Positions 9,392 to 18,430 of a stretch of DNA of 64,000 nucleotides are shown here, piece by piece. The first letter of the stretch is position 1. Each line of letters opens with the position of its first letter. The notes under the pieces are model-generated. The model did no database searches. It was not told where the DNA came from and was given only the letters and a program-made list of their open reading frames with translations. The DNA is from Streptacidiphilus carbonis. GTDB lineage: Bacteria > Actinomycetota > Actinomycetes > Streptomycetales > Streptomycetaceae. The translations under genes were made by a program, and so were the position numbers. The stretch is from positions 80,540 to 144,539 of the forward strand of contig NZ_BBPM01000013.1 of assembly GCF_000787775.1 (NCBI RefSeq). Reading direction: 5' to 3'.

Positions 9392-11050
9392 GTGCCTGAG
9401 CCGTTCACAGCGCTGTGGGGAAGGTCCCGGCCTGCCCGGGATCCTGCGGCGGAAGCCCAGGACGACTGGCCGGGACCGGTCGGCGCCGACGCGACGGTGG
9501 AGTTCGGCGGCCGACTGCTCTACGGCTGCGTGGGCTCGGCCGCGCCCCGGCTGCTGCAGCTGTTCGACGCCGCCGGCGGGGCGCGGGTCGCGCCGCCGAC
9601 GGCCCTGGCCGCCGGCCGCCAGGCGCTCGCCTTCGCGGTCACGGCGCACGGGCTGCTCGCCGCCGGGACCGAGGAGCTGGTCGCCCCGCTGGAGTCGTGC
9701 CGCTCCGGGTACCCCGATGGCGGCTATCCCGCCGAAGAGGGCGATGTCGCGGCGGTCGCCGCGGTCGGCCCGCTGCTGGCGACCTTCCACCCCTTCCACG
9801 GTCTGGCGGTCCGGGACCTCGACGGCCCGGCCTGCCTGGGCACGGTGAAGCTGGTCAGCCATGAGTTCCCGGCGCTGACCACGACCACGATCGAAGGCCT
9901 CCCCCACGCCGTGCTCAGCCTTGGCCATGAGCTCAGGGTCTTCGATCTCACCACGCCCCGTCAGGTCGCCTGCTGGACCAACGAGTCGGACGTGACCGTG
10001 ATGCGGACGGCATGGACGACGGATCCGGCCACCGGCCGGGTACTGCTGCTGACCGCGGACTTCCAGCAGCGGCTGCAGCGCTGGGACCCGCTCACCGGCG
10101 AGGCGGTCGGTCCGTCCTGGGAGCTGTCCGGGCGCGCCGTGCAGTTGCATGCGGCGGTCGTCACCGACGACACCGGCACGCAGGTACCGGTGGCCGCTGT
10201 CACCACCATGGACCGCGTCCAGCTGCTGCGGGCGGACACCGGTGGGCTCCTGCTGTCACTGCGGCCCGAGCAGCGGGTCCGCAGCGCCACCCTCGGCGGC
10301 GACGGGCTGCTGCTGCTCGGCACGGACGCCGGCCCCGGCGCCCTCCGGCTGGACCCGGCGCTGCTGTCCGCCGGCCACCGGCGGGAGGTCCGGCTGGACC
10401 TCGCCGCCTTCCCGGCGCCCGCGCAGGGCCCGGCGGAGGGCGGCTCCGCGGAGACGGGTGCCGACACCGACAGCACTGACACCGACAGCGCGGTCGAGCG
10501 GGCCGGTCGGCTCTGGGGTGCGGACCAGGTCATGGTGCTCGCCCCGGAGCGCTGGGAGGCGGGTCTGCTGGACGACGCCGTCCGCGCGGACCTGGACGGG
10601 CTCCCGGTCCCGCTGCATCCGCTGCCCACCGTGGAGCTGGATCCGGACCTGGCCGAGTTCGGCCCCGAGCTGCTGTCGCGGGCCGGCGTGGACGAGGAGT
10701 CCGACGAACCGGCCCAGGCGCCGCCCGCGGGACTGGAGCAGCACCGCTGGCTGGGCTCGTGGGGCGACAGCGACCTGCTGCTCAGCCCGGCGGGGGCGGT
10801 CCAGGCACTGGGACCCGAGTCCGGCTTCAAGGCTCCGCTGCCGCTCAACTCCGGCCTGGCCGGCTTTGTCGCCTGCACCGCCGAGCTCGCCCTGGCACGC
10901 CGGCGACGCGACCCGGACTCCGTGGACGACCGGGAGGAGCGGGCGGCACGGCTGGCCGACCGGCTGCGGGTGCTGGATCCCGCCGCGCTCGCCGAGGGCG
11001 GCTCGTCGCTGTGGGCGGACGCGCTGAGCGACCTGGAGGCGGGCCTGTAG
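9392..11050 (+). CDS. Unknown protein, beta-propeller-like with possible SUKH-like C-terminus
   Basis: I do not recognise this 552-residue protein with certainty. The first two thirds carry recurring short beta-rich units such as TALAAGRQALAFAVTAHGLL, LGHELRVFDLTTPRQVACW, RVLLLTADFQQRLQRWDP and VAAVTTMDRVQLLRADTGG, which look like degenerate WD40-type blades. The last 130 residues (from about 425) resemble SUKH-family immunity proteins: FGPELLSRAGVDEE, GDSDLLLSPAGAV and LPLNSGLAGFVACTAELALARR. An acidic linker (TDSTDTDS) lies between. GTG 9392 is preceded by GGGAGGGA, better than the in-frame ATG 9359. No signal peptide is seen. Confidence 0.6.
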   Translation: MPEPFTALWGRSRPARDPAAEAQDDWPGPVGADATVEFGGRLLYGCVGSAAPRLLQLFDAAGGARVAPPTALAAGRQALAFAVTAHGLLAAGTEELVAPLESCRSGYPDGGYPAEEGDVAAVAAVGPLLATFHPFHGLAVRDLDGPACLGTVKLVSHEFPALTTTTIEGLPHAVLSLGHELRVFDLTTPRQVACWTNESDVTVMRTAWTTDPATGRVLLLTADFQQRLQRWDPLTGEAVGPSWELSGRAVQLHAAVVTDDTGTQVPVAAVTTMDRVQLLRADTGGLLLSLRPEQRVRSATLGGDGLLLLGTDAGPGALRLDPALLSAGHRREVRLDLAAFPAPAQGPAEGGSAETGADTDSTDTDSAVERAGRLWGADQVMVLAPERWEAGLLDDAVRADLDGLPVPLHPLPTVELDPDLAEFGPELLSRAGVDEESDEPAQAPPAGLEQHRWLGSWGDSDLLLSPAGAVQALGPESGFKAPLPLNSGLAGFVACTAELALARRRRDPDSVDDREERAARLADRLRVLDPAALAEGGSSLWADALSDLEAGL

Positions 11051-11062
11051 ACCGGCCCCCGG

Positions 11063-11317
11063 TCAGGCCGCCTCGGCGCCGGTGTGCGCCCCGGCACCGG
11101 GCAGCGGTTCCGGGAGGCCGAGGAGTGCGGCAAGGCGGGCGGTCGGGCAGGGGCGGGCGCCCTCGTGGCCGAGCATCGCCTGGATCCGGCGGACGCAGGA
11201 GCCGCAGTCGGTGCCGGCCTTGCAGCCGTTGGCGACCTGGCGGGGCGTGCTGGCTCCGGACGCTATCTCGTCGCGGACGCGCTCCTCGGTGACCGCATGG
11301 CACACGCACACGTACAT
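11063..11317 (-). CDS. bfd: Bacterioferritin-associated ferredoxin
   Basis: An 84-residue protein with a BFD-type [2Fe-2S] domain: C4 and C6 in YVCVCHAVTE, and C38 and C41 in TDCGSCVRR, with the family helix QVANGCKAGT. In this family it reduces stored ferric iron to release it from bacterioferritin. About 25 C-terminal residues extend beyond the domain. An iron box lies upstream, so it is likely derepressed when iron is scarce, the expected logic for iron release. Confidence 0.92.
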   Translation of the reverse strand: MYVCVCHAVTEERVRDEIASGASTPRQVANGCKAGTDCGSCVRRIQAMLGHEGARPCPTARLAALLGLPEPLPGAGAHTGAEAA

Positions 11318-11357
11318 GGCGGTCCTTCCCGATGCGATGGCGACGGCGTCTGGTTGA

Positions 11358-11376
11358 GCTAAGGCTAACCTTACCC
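11358..11376. promoter_or_regulatory. Candidate DmdR/IdeR iron box upstream of bfd
   Basis: Contains the palindrome TAAGGCTAACCTTA (11360-11373), close to the iron-box consensus TTAGGTTAGGCTAACCTAA. It lies about 43-58 bases before the bfd start. Confidence 0.75.
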
Positions 11377-11392
11377 AACGGTCGACGGTGCT

Positions 11393-11438
11393 AAAAGACC
11401 CCTCCGGTTCCGCTTTCGCGGAATCGAAGGGGTCTTCG
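11393..11438 (-). terminator. Rho-independent terminator of aroH
   Basis: Stem AAGACCCCTTCGATTCCGC pairs with GCGGAACCGGAGGGGTCTT across a GAAA-type loop, followed on the minus strand by a TTTT tract. It sits just beyond the aroH stop. Confidence 0.85.
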
Positions 11439-11470
11439 TCACATCGGCAGGGGCTGTCGCCCCCCGCTGC

Positions 11471-12832
11471 TCAGGACCGCAGCATCTCCGCGACCAGGAA
11501 TGCCAGGTCCAGCGACTGGCTGCGGTTGAGCCGCGGGTCGCAGGCGGTCTCGTAACGCTGGTGCAGGTCGTCGACGAACACCTCGTCGCCGCCGCCCACG
11601 CACTCGGTCACGTCGTCGCCGGTCAGCTCCACATGGATGCCGCCCGGGTGGGTGCCCAGCGCGCGGTGCACCTCGAAGAAGCCCTTGACCTCGTCCAGGA
11701 CGTCGTCGAAGCGGCGGGTCTTGTGCCCGGTCTCCGCCTCGTAGGTGTTGCCGTGCATCGGGTCGCAGATCCACACCGGCGTCGCGCCGCTCGCGGTGAC
11801 CTTCTCCACCAGCTTGGGCAGGTTGTCGCGGACCTTGCCCGCGCCCATCCGGGTGATGAAGGTGAGCCGCCCCGGCTCGCGGTCCGGGTCCAGCCGGTCG
11901 ATCAGCGTCAGCGCCTCGTCCACCGAGGTGGTCGGGCCGAGCTTGACCCCGATCGGGTTGCTGATCTGCGAGGCGAACTCGATGTGCGCGTGGTCCAGCT
12001 GCCGGGTGCGCTCGCCGATCCAGACCATGTGGCCGGAGACGTCGTAGAGGTTCCCGGTGCGGGAGTCGGTACGGGTCAGCGCCGTCTCGTAGTCCAGCAC
12101 CAGCGCCTCGTGCGAGGCGTAGAACTCGACCGTGCGGAACTCCTCCGGGTCCACCCCGCAGGCGTTCATGAAGGACAGCGCGCTGTCGATCTCCTTGGCC
12201 AGGCGCTCGTAGCGCTGGCCGGAGGGCGAGTTGCGGACGAAGTCCTGGTTCCAGGCGTGCACCTGGCGCAGGTCGGCGTAGCCGCCGGTGGTGAAGGCCC
12301 GGACCAGGTTCAGCGTGGAGGCGGAGGCGTTGTACATCCGCTTCAGCCGCTCCGGGTCCGGGATGCGGGACTCGGGGGTAAAGGCGAAGCCGTTCACCGA
12401 GTCGCCGCGGTAGACCGGCAGGGTCACCCCGTCGCGCGTCTCGGTGGGCTTGGAGCGCGGCTTGGAGTACTGGCCCGCAATCCGGCCGACCTTGACCACC
12501 GGGACGGAGCCGGCGTAGGTCAGCACCACGGCCATCTGCAGCAGCGTCTTCAGCTTGTTGCGGATCTGGTCCGCCGAGACGCCGTCGAAGGCCTCGGCGC
12601 AGTCGCCGCCCTGGAGCAGGAACGCCTCACCCCTGGCCACGGCGGCGAGGCGGGTGCGCAGCTGGTCGCACTCGCCGGCGAACACGAGCGGCGGATAGGA
12701 GGCGAGGTCCGCAAGGGACTTGCGCAGAGCCTCGGGGTCCGGCCACTCGGGCTGCTGCGCCGCGGGAAGGGACTGCCAGGAGAAGCCCTGGGCTGCGTCC
12801 CCGTCGGGTGGGGTTTCAACGTTCACGGTCAC
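11471..12832 (-). CDS. aroH: Class II 3-deoxy-7-phosphoheptulonate synthase
   Basis: First enzyme of the shikimate pathway, condensing phosphoenolpyruvate with erythrose 4-phosphate. The 453-residue protein is of the plant-like class II: LPAAQQPEWPD, PPLVFAGECDQLR, FLLQGGDCAEAF, KVGRIAGQYSKPRS, RGDSVNGF, YASHEALVLDYE, WIGERTRQLDHAHIEF, NPIGVKLGP, RMGAGKVRDNLP, WICDPMHGN and THPGGIHVELTG, including metal-binding cysteine, histidine and glutamate. I place the start at GTG 12832 (MTVNVETPP), with GTG 12826 also possible. It is divergent from trpL-trpEG, so precursor supply and the tryptophan branch share one intergenic region. Confidence 0.95.
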   Translation of the reverse strand: MTVNVETPPDGDAAQGFSWQSLPAAQQPEWPDPEALRKSLADLASYPPLVFAGECDQLRTRLAAVARGEAFLLQGGDCAEAFDGVSADQIRNKLKTLLQMAVVLTYAGSVPVVKVGRIAGQYSKPRSKPTETRDGVTLPVYRGDSVNGFAFTPESRIPDPERLKRMYNASASTLNLVRAFTTGGYADLRQVHAWNQDFVRNSPSGQRYERLAKEIDSALSFMNACGVDPEEFRTVEFYASHEALVLDYETALTRTDSRTGNLYDVSGHMVWIGERTRQLDHAHIEFASQISNPIGVKLGPTTSVDEALTLIDRLDPDREPGRLTFITRMGAGKVRDNLPKLVEKVTASGATPVWICDPMHGNTYEAETGHKTRRFDDVLDEVKGFFEVHRALGTHPGGIHVELTGDDVTECVGGGDEVFVDDLHQRYETACDPRLNRSQSLDLAFLVAEMLRS

Positions 12833-12927
12833 AGCGCCAAGGCTACGGGGTCGGGCAACCGGAATGCCTCGGCGACCGCTGGCTGAGACATGCGCCCGAA
12901 GACGCGCCGTGGCGCGCCGCGATCCGC

Positions 12928-12933
12928 TAGGGT
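12928..12933 (+). promoter_or_regulatory. Candidate -10 box of trpL
   Basis: TAGGGT seven bases before the trpL GTG, with no ribosome binding site between. Transcription would begin at the start codon, making trpL leaderless. No clear -35 is visible. Confidence 0.5.
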
Positions 12934-12940
12934 CGCTGCT

Positions 12941-12997
12941 GTGAACACGCAGCACACCTACTCCTGGTGGTGGACCGTCCCCGAGGCGGCCCACTGA
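12941..12997 (+). CDS. trpL: trp operon leader peptide TrpL
   Basis: An 18-codon reading frame starting GTG, reading MNTQHTYSWWWTVPEAAH, with three consecutive tryptophan codons (TGG TGG TGG). It is followed after 22 bases by a strong GC hairpin and then trpEG. Ribosome stalling at the tryptophan codons when charged tRNA-Trp is low would be the signal for readthrough. A trp attenuator with such a leader is established for streptomycete anthranilate synthase genes. Confidence 0.92.
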   Translation: MNTQHTYSWWWTVPEAAH

Positions 12998-13009
12998 TCG
13001 CGCGTTCCC

Positions 13010-13051
13010 ACGCAGACTCAACGGCCGCCCCTCGGGGCGGCCGTTCTGCGT
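13010..13051 (+). terminator. trp attenuator hairpin
   Basis: AACGGCCGCCCC and GGGGCGGCCGTT form a perfect 12-bp stem with a TC loop (13020-13045). ACGCAG and CTGCGT extend it outside a small bulge. No T-run follows, which is common in streptomycetes. It lies between trpL and trpEG. Confidence 0.85.
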
Positions 13052-13124
13052 AGCAGCGGACCCGCCCCGAGCCGGCCGGCGCACCCCACCCGCCCGCCGC
13101 ACCTCCTCGGAAAGGTCCCCTGCT

Positions 13125-15092
13125 GTGACCAACGCCACTGGTTCTGACAACGCCGCCGCGCTCGTCGCCAGGCTCGTCGTCGCCGGCGAGCCCTTCGCCC
13201 TGCTGCACCGCCGGACCCCGCGGCTGGCCCCCGACACCGTCGAGGTGCTGTTCGGCGAGGTCGGCTCGTACGAGACGCTGGCCGCGCTGCCGCTGCCGGA
13301 GGGGGCGCCGGGCGCCCCGGTGCACGATCTGCTGGCCCTGGTCCCCTATCGCCAGCTGCGCGAACGCGGCTTCGACGCCCGCGACGACGGCACCCCGCTG
13401 CAGGCCCTGAAGGTGCGCGAGTCCTTCGCCCTGCCGCTGTCCGAGCTGCGGGCGGCGCTGCCGCAGGTGCCGGTCCGGCTGGACGACGGCGGCTTCGACA
13501 TCGACGACGACGCCTACGCGGGGATCGTCCGGCGAGTGATCGAGGACGAGATCGGCCGCGGCGAGGGGGCGAACTTCGTCATCCGCCGCGACTTCACCGG
13601 GACCCTGCGGGACTTCTCCCAGGCGCTGGCGCTGACCCTGTTCCGGCGACTGCTGGAGCAGGAGCGCGGGGCGTACTGGACCTTCCTGGTGCACACGGGC
13701 GAGCGGGTGCTGGTCGGGGCGAGCCCGGAGGTCCATGTCCGGCAGGCCGGCGGGACGGTGGTGATGAACCCGATCTCCGGCACCTACCGCTACCCGGCCG
13801 AGGGGCCGAGCCTGGACTCCCTGCTGGCGTTCCTGCACGACCCCAAGGAGCTGGAGGAGCTCACCATGGTCGTGGACGAGGAGCTCAAGATGATGTGCGC
13901 GGTCGGCGACCTCGGCGGCCAGGTGCTGGGTCCGCGCCTCAAGGAGATGGCGCACCTCGCCCACACCGAGTACGAGCTGCGCGGGCGGACCACCCTGGAC
14001 GTCCGCGAGGTGCTGCGGGAGACCATGTTCGCCGCCACCGTCACCGGCAGCCCGCTGCAGAACGCCACCCGGGTCATCTCCCGCTACGAGTCCACCGGGC
14101 GCGGCTACTACGCGGGCGCGCTGGCGCTGATCGGCCGGACATCCGGCGGCGGCCAGACCCTGGACTCCCCCATCCTGATCCGCACCGCCGACATCGACCC
14201 GGCGAGCGGGAGGCTCGCGGTGCGGGTCGGCGCGACCCTGGTGCGGCACTCCGAGCCCGACGCCGAGGTCGCCGAGACGCACGCCAAGGCGGCGGGGGTG
14301 CTCAGCGCGATCGGCGCCGTCCCGGCGCGGGCGGCGCGGTCCGGTGCGGCGGCGGGGGCGCGGTCCGGGGCGGGGACGGCGCCGCGGCTGGCCGACAACC
14401 ACCGGGTGCAGGCGGCGCTGGACGCCCGGCGTGGCAACCTGGCCCCGTTCTGGCTGCGGATGCAGGTGGCGCCGGCCGCGGTGGCCGATCCGGCGGAGGT
14501 GCTGGTGATCGACTGCGAGGACACCTTCACCTCGATGCTGGCCCATCTGCTGCGGTCGCTGGGGTACCGGGTCACCGTCCGGCGCTATGACCTCCCCGGT
14601 CTGGCCGAGGCGGTCGCCGCGCACGTCGGACCACTGGTGCTGGGCCCCGGCCCGGGCGACCCGGCCGATCTGACGGACCCGAAGATGCGGCGGATGCAGG
14701 GCGTGGTCGGCGAGCTGATGGCCACCGGCCGTCCGGGCGGACTGCTCGCGGTCTGCCTCAGCCACCAGCTGCTGTGCGCGTCGCTGGGGCTGCCGCTGCG
14801 GCGCAAGGCGGTGCCCTACCAGGGCGCGCAGGAACGGATCGACCTGTTCGGCGCGGCCCGGACGGTGGGCTTCTACAACACGTTCACCGCGGTGTGCGAC
14901 GAGGGCGACGTGGCGCGGCTCGCGGCCCGGGGGATCGAGGTGAGCCGTGACGCGGTGACGGGCGACGTCTTCGCGGTGCGGGGGCCGGGGTTCGCGGGCG
15001 TGCAGTTCCATCCGGAGTCGGTGCTCACGCTGGACGGCGTCGGCATCGTGGGTGAGCTGTTGGCGGCGGTGGGTGTTGCGTCGGTGGTCTAG
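13125..15092 (+). CDS. trpEG: Anthranilate synthase, fused TrpE-TrpG
   Basis: Converts chorismate and glutamine to anthranilate. One 655-residue chain carries the chorismate-binding component first (FVIRRDFTG, PEVHVRQAGGTVVMNPISGTYR, ELTMVVDEELKMM, TVTGSPLQNATRVI, GYYAGALALIG) and a glutamine amidotransferase after an Ala/Gly-rich linker at about 410-425. Amidotransferase residues are C544 (AVCLSHQ), H629 and E631 (FHPES). The fusion resembles PhzE-type proteins, but the trp attenuator argues for tryptophan supply. GTG start at 13125. A promoter-proximal gene with trpD far away (46459), so the trp genes are dispersed. Confidence 0.95.
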   Translation: MTNATGSDNAAALVARLVVAGEPFALLHRRTPRLAPDTVEVLFGEVGSYETLAALPLPEGAPGAPVHDLLALVPYRQLRERGFDARDDGTPLQALKVRESFALPLSELRAALPQVPVRLDDGGFDIDDDAYAGIVRRVIEDEIGRGEGANFVIRRDFTGTLRDFSQALALTLFRRLLEQERGAYWTFLVHTGERVLVGASPEVHVRQAGGTVVMNPISGTYRYPAEGPSLDSLLAFLHDPKELEELTMVVDEELKMMCAVGDLGGQVLGPRLKEMAHLAHTEYELRGRTTLDVREVLRETMFAATVTGSPLQNATRVISRYESTGRGYYAGALALIGRTSGGGQTLDSPILIRTADIDPASGRLAVRVGATLVRHSEPDAEVAETHAKAAGVLSAIGAVPARAARSGAAAGARSGAGTAPRLADNHRVQAALDARRGNLAPFWLRMQVAPAAVADPAEVLVIDCEDTFTSMLAHLLRSLGYRVTVRRYDLPGLAEAVAAHVGPLVLGPGPGDPADLTDPKMRRMQGVVGELMATGRPGGLLAVCLSHQLLCASLGLPLRRKAVPYQGAQERIDLFGAARTVGFYNTFTAVCDEGDVARLAARGIEVSRDAVTGDVFAVRGPGFAGVQFHPESVLTLDGVGIVGELLAAVGVASVV

Positions 15093-15214
15093 TGCGGCGC
15101 CGTTCGTGGTTGCTGTTCGCGCAGTTCCCCGCGCCCCTATACGTTTGCAACTGGCCCGGTTGCAATTGCTTGAGGGGCGCGGGAACTGCGCGACAAGCCA
15201 CGACGGCGCCGCAC
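15092..15214. repeat. Palindromic intergenic element, copy 2
   Basis: Core 15111-15199 with arms TTCGCGCAGTTCCCCGCGCC and AGGGGCGCGGGAACTGCGCG around a short inner hairpin GCAACTGGCCCGGTTGC. The outer stem is private to this copy: GTGCGGCGCCGT at 15092 pairs with ACGGCGCCGCAC at 15203. The left end touches the trpEG stop codon. Confidence 0.93.
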
Positions 15215-15230
15215 GTCTGCACCCGCGAGT

Positions 15231-15236
15231 TAGTGT
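15231..15236 (+). promoter_or_regulatory. Candidate -10 box for leaderless tricorn mRNA
   Basis: TAGTGT six bases before the GTG at 15243, without a ribosome binding site between them. Confidence 0.4.
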
Positions 15237-15242
15237 GCCCGG

Positions 15243-18200
15243 GTGACTCTTGCTGAAGGCTATTTCCGGTTTCCGCACATCCATCAGGACCTGGTCACCT
15301 TCGTGGCCGAGGACGACGTCTGGATATCCCCGCTCGGCGGGGACGGCAGGGCATGGCGGGTGAGTGCCGATCAGGTGCCCGTGGCACGCCCGCGTTTCTC
15401 GCCCGACGGGTCGCTGCTCGCCTGGGCGTCCACCGCCGACGGCGCGCCGGAGGTGCATGTCGCGCCGGTCGAGGGCGGCCCGGCCCGGCGGCTGACCTAC
15501 TGGGGCAGCGCCCAGACCGCGCTGCTGGGGTGGACCGCCGAAGGCGAACCGCTGGCGCTCAGCAGTGTGGGGCGGATGTCCCGCGCCCACCCGTGGGCCT
15601 TCGCGGTGCCGCTGGACGGCGGCCCCGCGCGGCAGTTGCCGTACGGGCGGCTCGGCGCCCTCGCGCTGGAGCCCGGCGGGTCCGGGGTGGTGCTGGGCAC
15701 GGCCAACGCCGCCCGGGAGCCCGCGCACTGGAAGCGCTACCGAGGCGGCCGGGCCGGGAAGCTGTGGCTGCGCACCGACGGCGCGTTCCAGCGGGTCCAC
15801 CAGGAGCTGGACGGCAACATCGACTCGCCGATGTGGGTCGACGGCAGGATCGCCTTCCTCAGCGACCACGAGGGCGTCGGACGGCTCTACTCCAGCCTCC
15901 CGGACGGGTCCGACCTGCGGGTGCACAGCGAGCCGGACGAGTTCTACGCCCGCAACGCGACCACCGACGGCAGCCGGGTGGTCTTCCAGCGCGGCGGCAG
16001 CCTGTGGCTGCTGGACAGTCTCGACTCCGCCGGGCCGCGCCGGCTCGACATCGCCCTGGGCGGCCCGCGCACCGCCCGTCGGCCCCGCCCGATCACCGCG
16101 GCCGAGCACCTGGGCACGGTGGCCCCCGACGCGGAGGGGCGGGCCAGCCTGGTCGAGGTGCGCGGCACCGTGCACCGGGTCACCCACCAGGACGGGCCCG
16201 CCCGGGTGCTCTCGGACACCCCGGGCGTGCGCAACCGGCTGCCGCAGCCGCTGCCTGACGGGACGTCGGTGTGGGTCACCGACGCCGAGGGCGAGGACGG
16301 GCTGGAGTTCTCCGACGGCCGCCGGGTCGCCGTCGGAGCCCTGGGCCGGGTCGAACAGCTGGTCGCCTCGCCGGACGGCGCGCTGCTGGCCGTCGCCAAC
16401 CGGGACGGCGCGGTCCTGCTGGTCGCCGTCGAGGACGGCGCCGTACGGGAACTGGACCGCAGCCCCGCCGTCGAGGCCGAGGGCCTGGTGTTCTCGCCCG
16501 ACTCCGGCTGGCTGGCCTGGTCGCACGGCGCCGACCTGAACGAACGGCTGCGGCAGATCCGGCTGGCCCGGCTGGCCGACGGCGCGGTCACCGAGGTCAC
16601 CCCGCTGCGCTTCAAGGACGAGTCGCCCGCGTTCAGCGCCGACGGCAGATACCTGGCCTTCCTCTCCATCCGCGAGTTCGACCCGGTCTACGACGAGCAG
16701 GTCTTCGACCTCTCCTTCCCGCTGGCCTGCCGCCCCTACCTGGCGCTGCTGAGCGCCGAGACGCTCTCCCCGTTCGACCCGCTCCCGCAGGGCCGCCGGC
16801 CCGGACGGCCCGGGGACCGGGACGGGGAGGAGGCCGCCGAGGTGCGGGTCGACACGGACGGACTCGCCGCCCGGGTGGTCCCGTTCCCGGTCGAGGCCGG
16901 CCGCTACCTGTCGCTGCAGGCCGCCAAGGGCGGCTTCACCTGGCTGCACCGTCCACTGGCCGGGGTGCTGGGCAACGGCAAGGCCACCCCGGACACACCC
17001 GCCAAACGGCCCTCGCTGGAGTACTTCAACCTGGCCGCCCGCCGGCTGGAGACCCTGGCGGACGCCGTGGACCGCTACGCGGTCTCCGGCGACGGCGCCA
17101 GGCTGGCCCTGGTCGACGGCAAGGAGCTGCGGGTCGTCCCGGCCGACCGGAAGCCGGCCAAGGAGGACGACGGCGACAGTGTGGGCGTCGACCTGGAGCG
17201 GATCCGGGTCACCCTGGACCCGGCGGCCGAGTGGCGGCAGATGGTGGCCGAGGCGGCCCGGCTGATGCGGGACAACTACTGGCGGACCGACCTCAACGGC
17301 GTCGACTGGGAGGCGGTGCAGCGGCGCTACCGTCCGCTGGTGGACCGGCTCGGCAGCCATGACGACCTGGTCGACCTGCTCTGGGAGATCCAGGGCGAGC
17401 TCGGCACCTCGCACGCCTACGTCCAGCCCAAGGCGCGCAAGGTCGCGGACGCCCGTCGGCCGGGGCTGCTCGGGGCCGACCTGGCCCGGGCCGAGGACGG
17501 ACTCTGGCGGATCGTCAGGATCCTGCCGACGGAGACCTCGGACCCCGCGGCGCGGTCGCCGCTGGCCGCGCCCGGGCTGGGAGCCAGGGCCGGGGACGCC
17601 GTCCTGGCCGTCAACGGCCGCGCGGTCGACCCGGTGACCGGTCCGGCCCCGCTGCTGACCGGAACGGCCGGCAAGCCGGTCGAACTGACCCTGGACGCGG
17701 GCGCCGAGGGCGGCGAGTACGAGGTGGTGGTCGTCCCGCTCGCCGACGAGGAGCCGCTGCGCTACCACGACTGGGTGGCGGGCCGACGGGCCCGGGTCCG
17801 CGAGCTGTCCGGCGGACGGCTCGGCTACCTGCACCTGCCCGACATGATGGGCCCGGGCTGGGCCCAGCTGCACCGGGACCTGCACACCGAGGCGGCCCTG
17901 GACGGGCTGGTCGTGGACACCCGGGAGAACCGGGGCGGCCACACCTCGCAGCTGGTGGTCGAGAAGCTGCGCCGACGGGTCGTCAAATGGCAGACCATCC
18001 GCGAGTTCCGGCCGCACCCGCGGTATCCGGAGGACGCCCCGCGGGGACCGCTGGTCGCGGTCGCGGACGAGTTCTCCGGGTCGGACGGCGACAACATCAA
18101 CGCCGCGTTCCAGGCCTACGGCCTGGGTCCGGTGGTCGGCGTCCGGACCTGGGGCGGGGTGGTCGGGATCGACGGCCACTACAAGCTGGTGGACGGCACC

Positions 18201-18410
18201 GGGGTGACCCAGCCGCGGTTCCGCACCTGGTTCGAGGGCTACGGCTGGGAGCTGGAGAACCACGGCGTCGACCCGGACGTCGAGGTGGTGTGCACACCGG
18301 AGGACTGGGCGGCGGGGCGCGACCCGCAGCTGGACGAGTCCGTCGCCGTCGCCCTCCGGGCCCTGGAGTCGACCCCTGCCGTCGCACCGCCGGGGTTGCC
18401 GCCGCTCTGA
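15243..18410 (+). CDS. Tricorn protease homologue (S41 family)
   Basis: A 1,055-residue self-compartmentalising peptidase that in this family trims proteasome products in the cytoplasm. The N-terminal 600 residues hold two beta-propellers (repeating units such as ARPRFSPDGSLLAW and ESPAFSADGRYLAFLS). The C-terminal part has a core domain (MVAEAARLMRDNYWRTDLNGVDW), S723-H724 in LGTSHAY, a PDZ domain around 750-820 (GAGDAVLAVNGRAVD-like) and the nucleophile S947 in FSGSDGDN, then GVRTWGGVVGIDGHY. The length matches the family. The gene is bracketed by repeat copies 2 and 3. Confidence 0.94.
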   Translation: MTLAEGYFRFPHIHQDLVTFVAEDDVWISPLGGDGRAWRVSADQVPVARPRFSPDGSLLAWASTADGAPEVHVAPVEGGPARRLTYWGSAQTALLGWTAEGEPLALSSVGRMSRAHPWAFAVPLDGGPARQLPYGRLGALALEPGGSGVVLGTANAAREPAHWKRYRGGRAGKLWLRTDGAFQRVHQELDGNIDSPMWVDGRIAFLSDHEGVGRLYSSLPDGSDLRVHSEPDEFYARNATTDGSRVVFQRGGSLWLLDSLDSAGPRRLDIALGGPRTARRPRPITAAEHLGTVAPDAEGRASLVEVRGTVHRVTHQDGPARVLSDTPGVRNRLPQPLPDGTSVWVTDAEGEDGLEFSDGRRVAVGALGRVEQLVASPDGALLAVANRDGAVLLVAVEDGAVRELDRSPAVEAEGLVFSPDSGWLAWSHGADLNERLRQIRLARLADGAVTEVTPLRFKDESPAFSADGRYLAFLSIREFDPVYDEQVFDLSFPLACRPYLALLSAETLSPFDPLPQGRRPGRPGDRDGEEAAEVRVDTDGLAARVVPFPVEAGRYLSLQAAKGGFTWLHRPLAGVLGNGKATPDTPAKRPSLEYFNLAARRLETLADAVDRYAVSGDGARLALVDGKELRVVPADRKPAKEDDGDSVGVDLERIRVTLDPAAEWRQMVAEAARLMRDNYWRTDLNGVDWEAVQRRYRPLVDRLGSHDDLVDLLWEIQGELGTSHAYVQPKARKVADARRPGLLGADLARAEDGLWRIVRILPTETSDPAARSPLAAPGLGARAGDAVLAVNGRAVDPVTGPAPLLTGTAGKPVELTLDAGAEGGEYEVVVVPLADEEPLRYHDWVAGRRARVRELSGGRLGYLHLPDMMGPGWAQLHRDLHTEAALDGLVVDTRENRGGHTSQLVVEKLRRRVVKWQTIREFRPHPRYPEDAPRGPLVAVADEFSGSDGDNINAAFQAYGLGPVVGVRTWGGVVGIDGHYKLVDGTGVTQPRFRTWFEGYGWELENHGVDPDVEVVCTPEDWAAGRDPQLDESVAVALRALESTPAVAPPGLPPL

Positions 18411-18430
18411 CCGTTGCCGCCTTGTTGTGG

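Noticed and set aside
11471-13237. Long N-terminal extension of aroH
   Set aside because: It would run through the trpL-trpEG promoter region and does not resemble DAHP synthases; the family begins at about MNVETPP.
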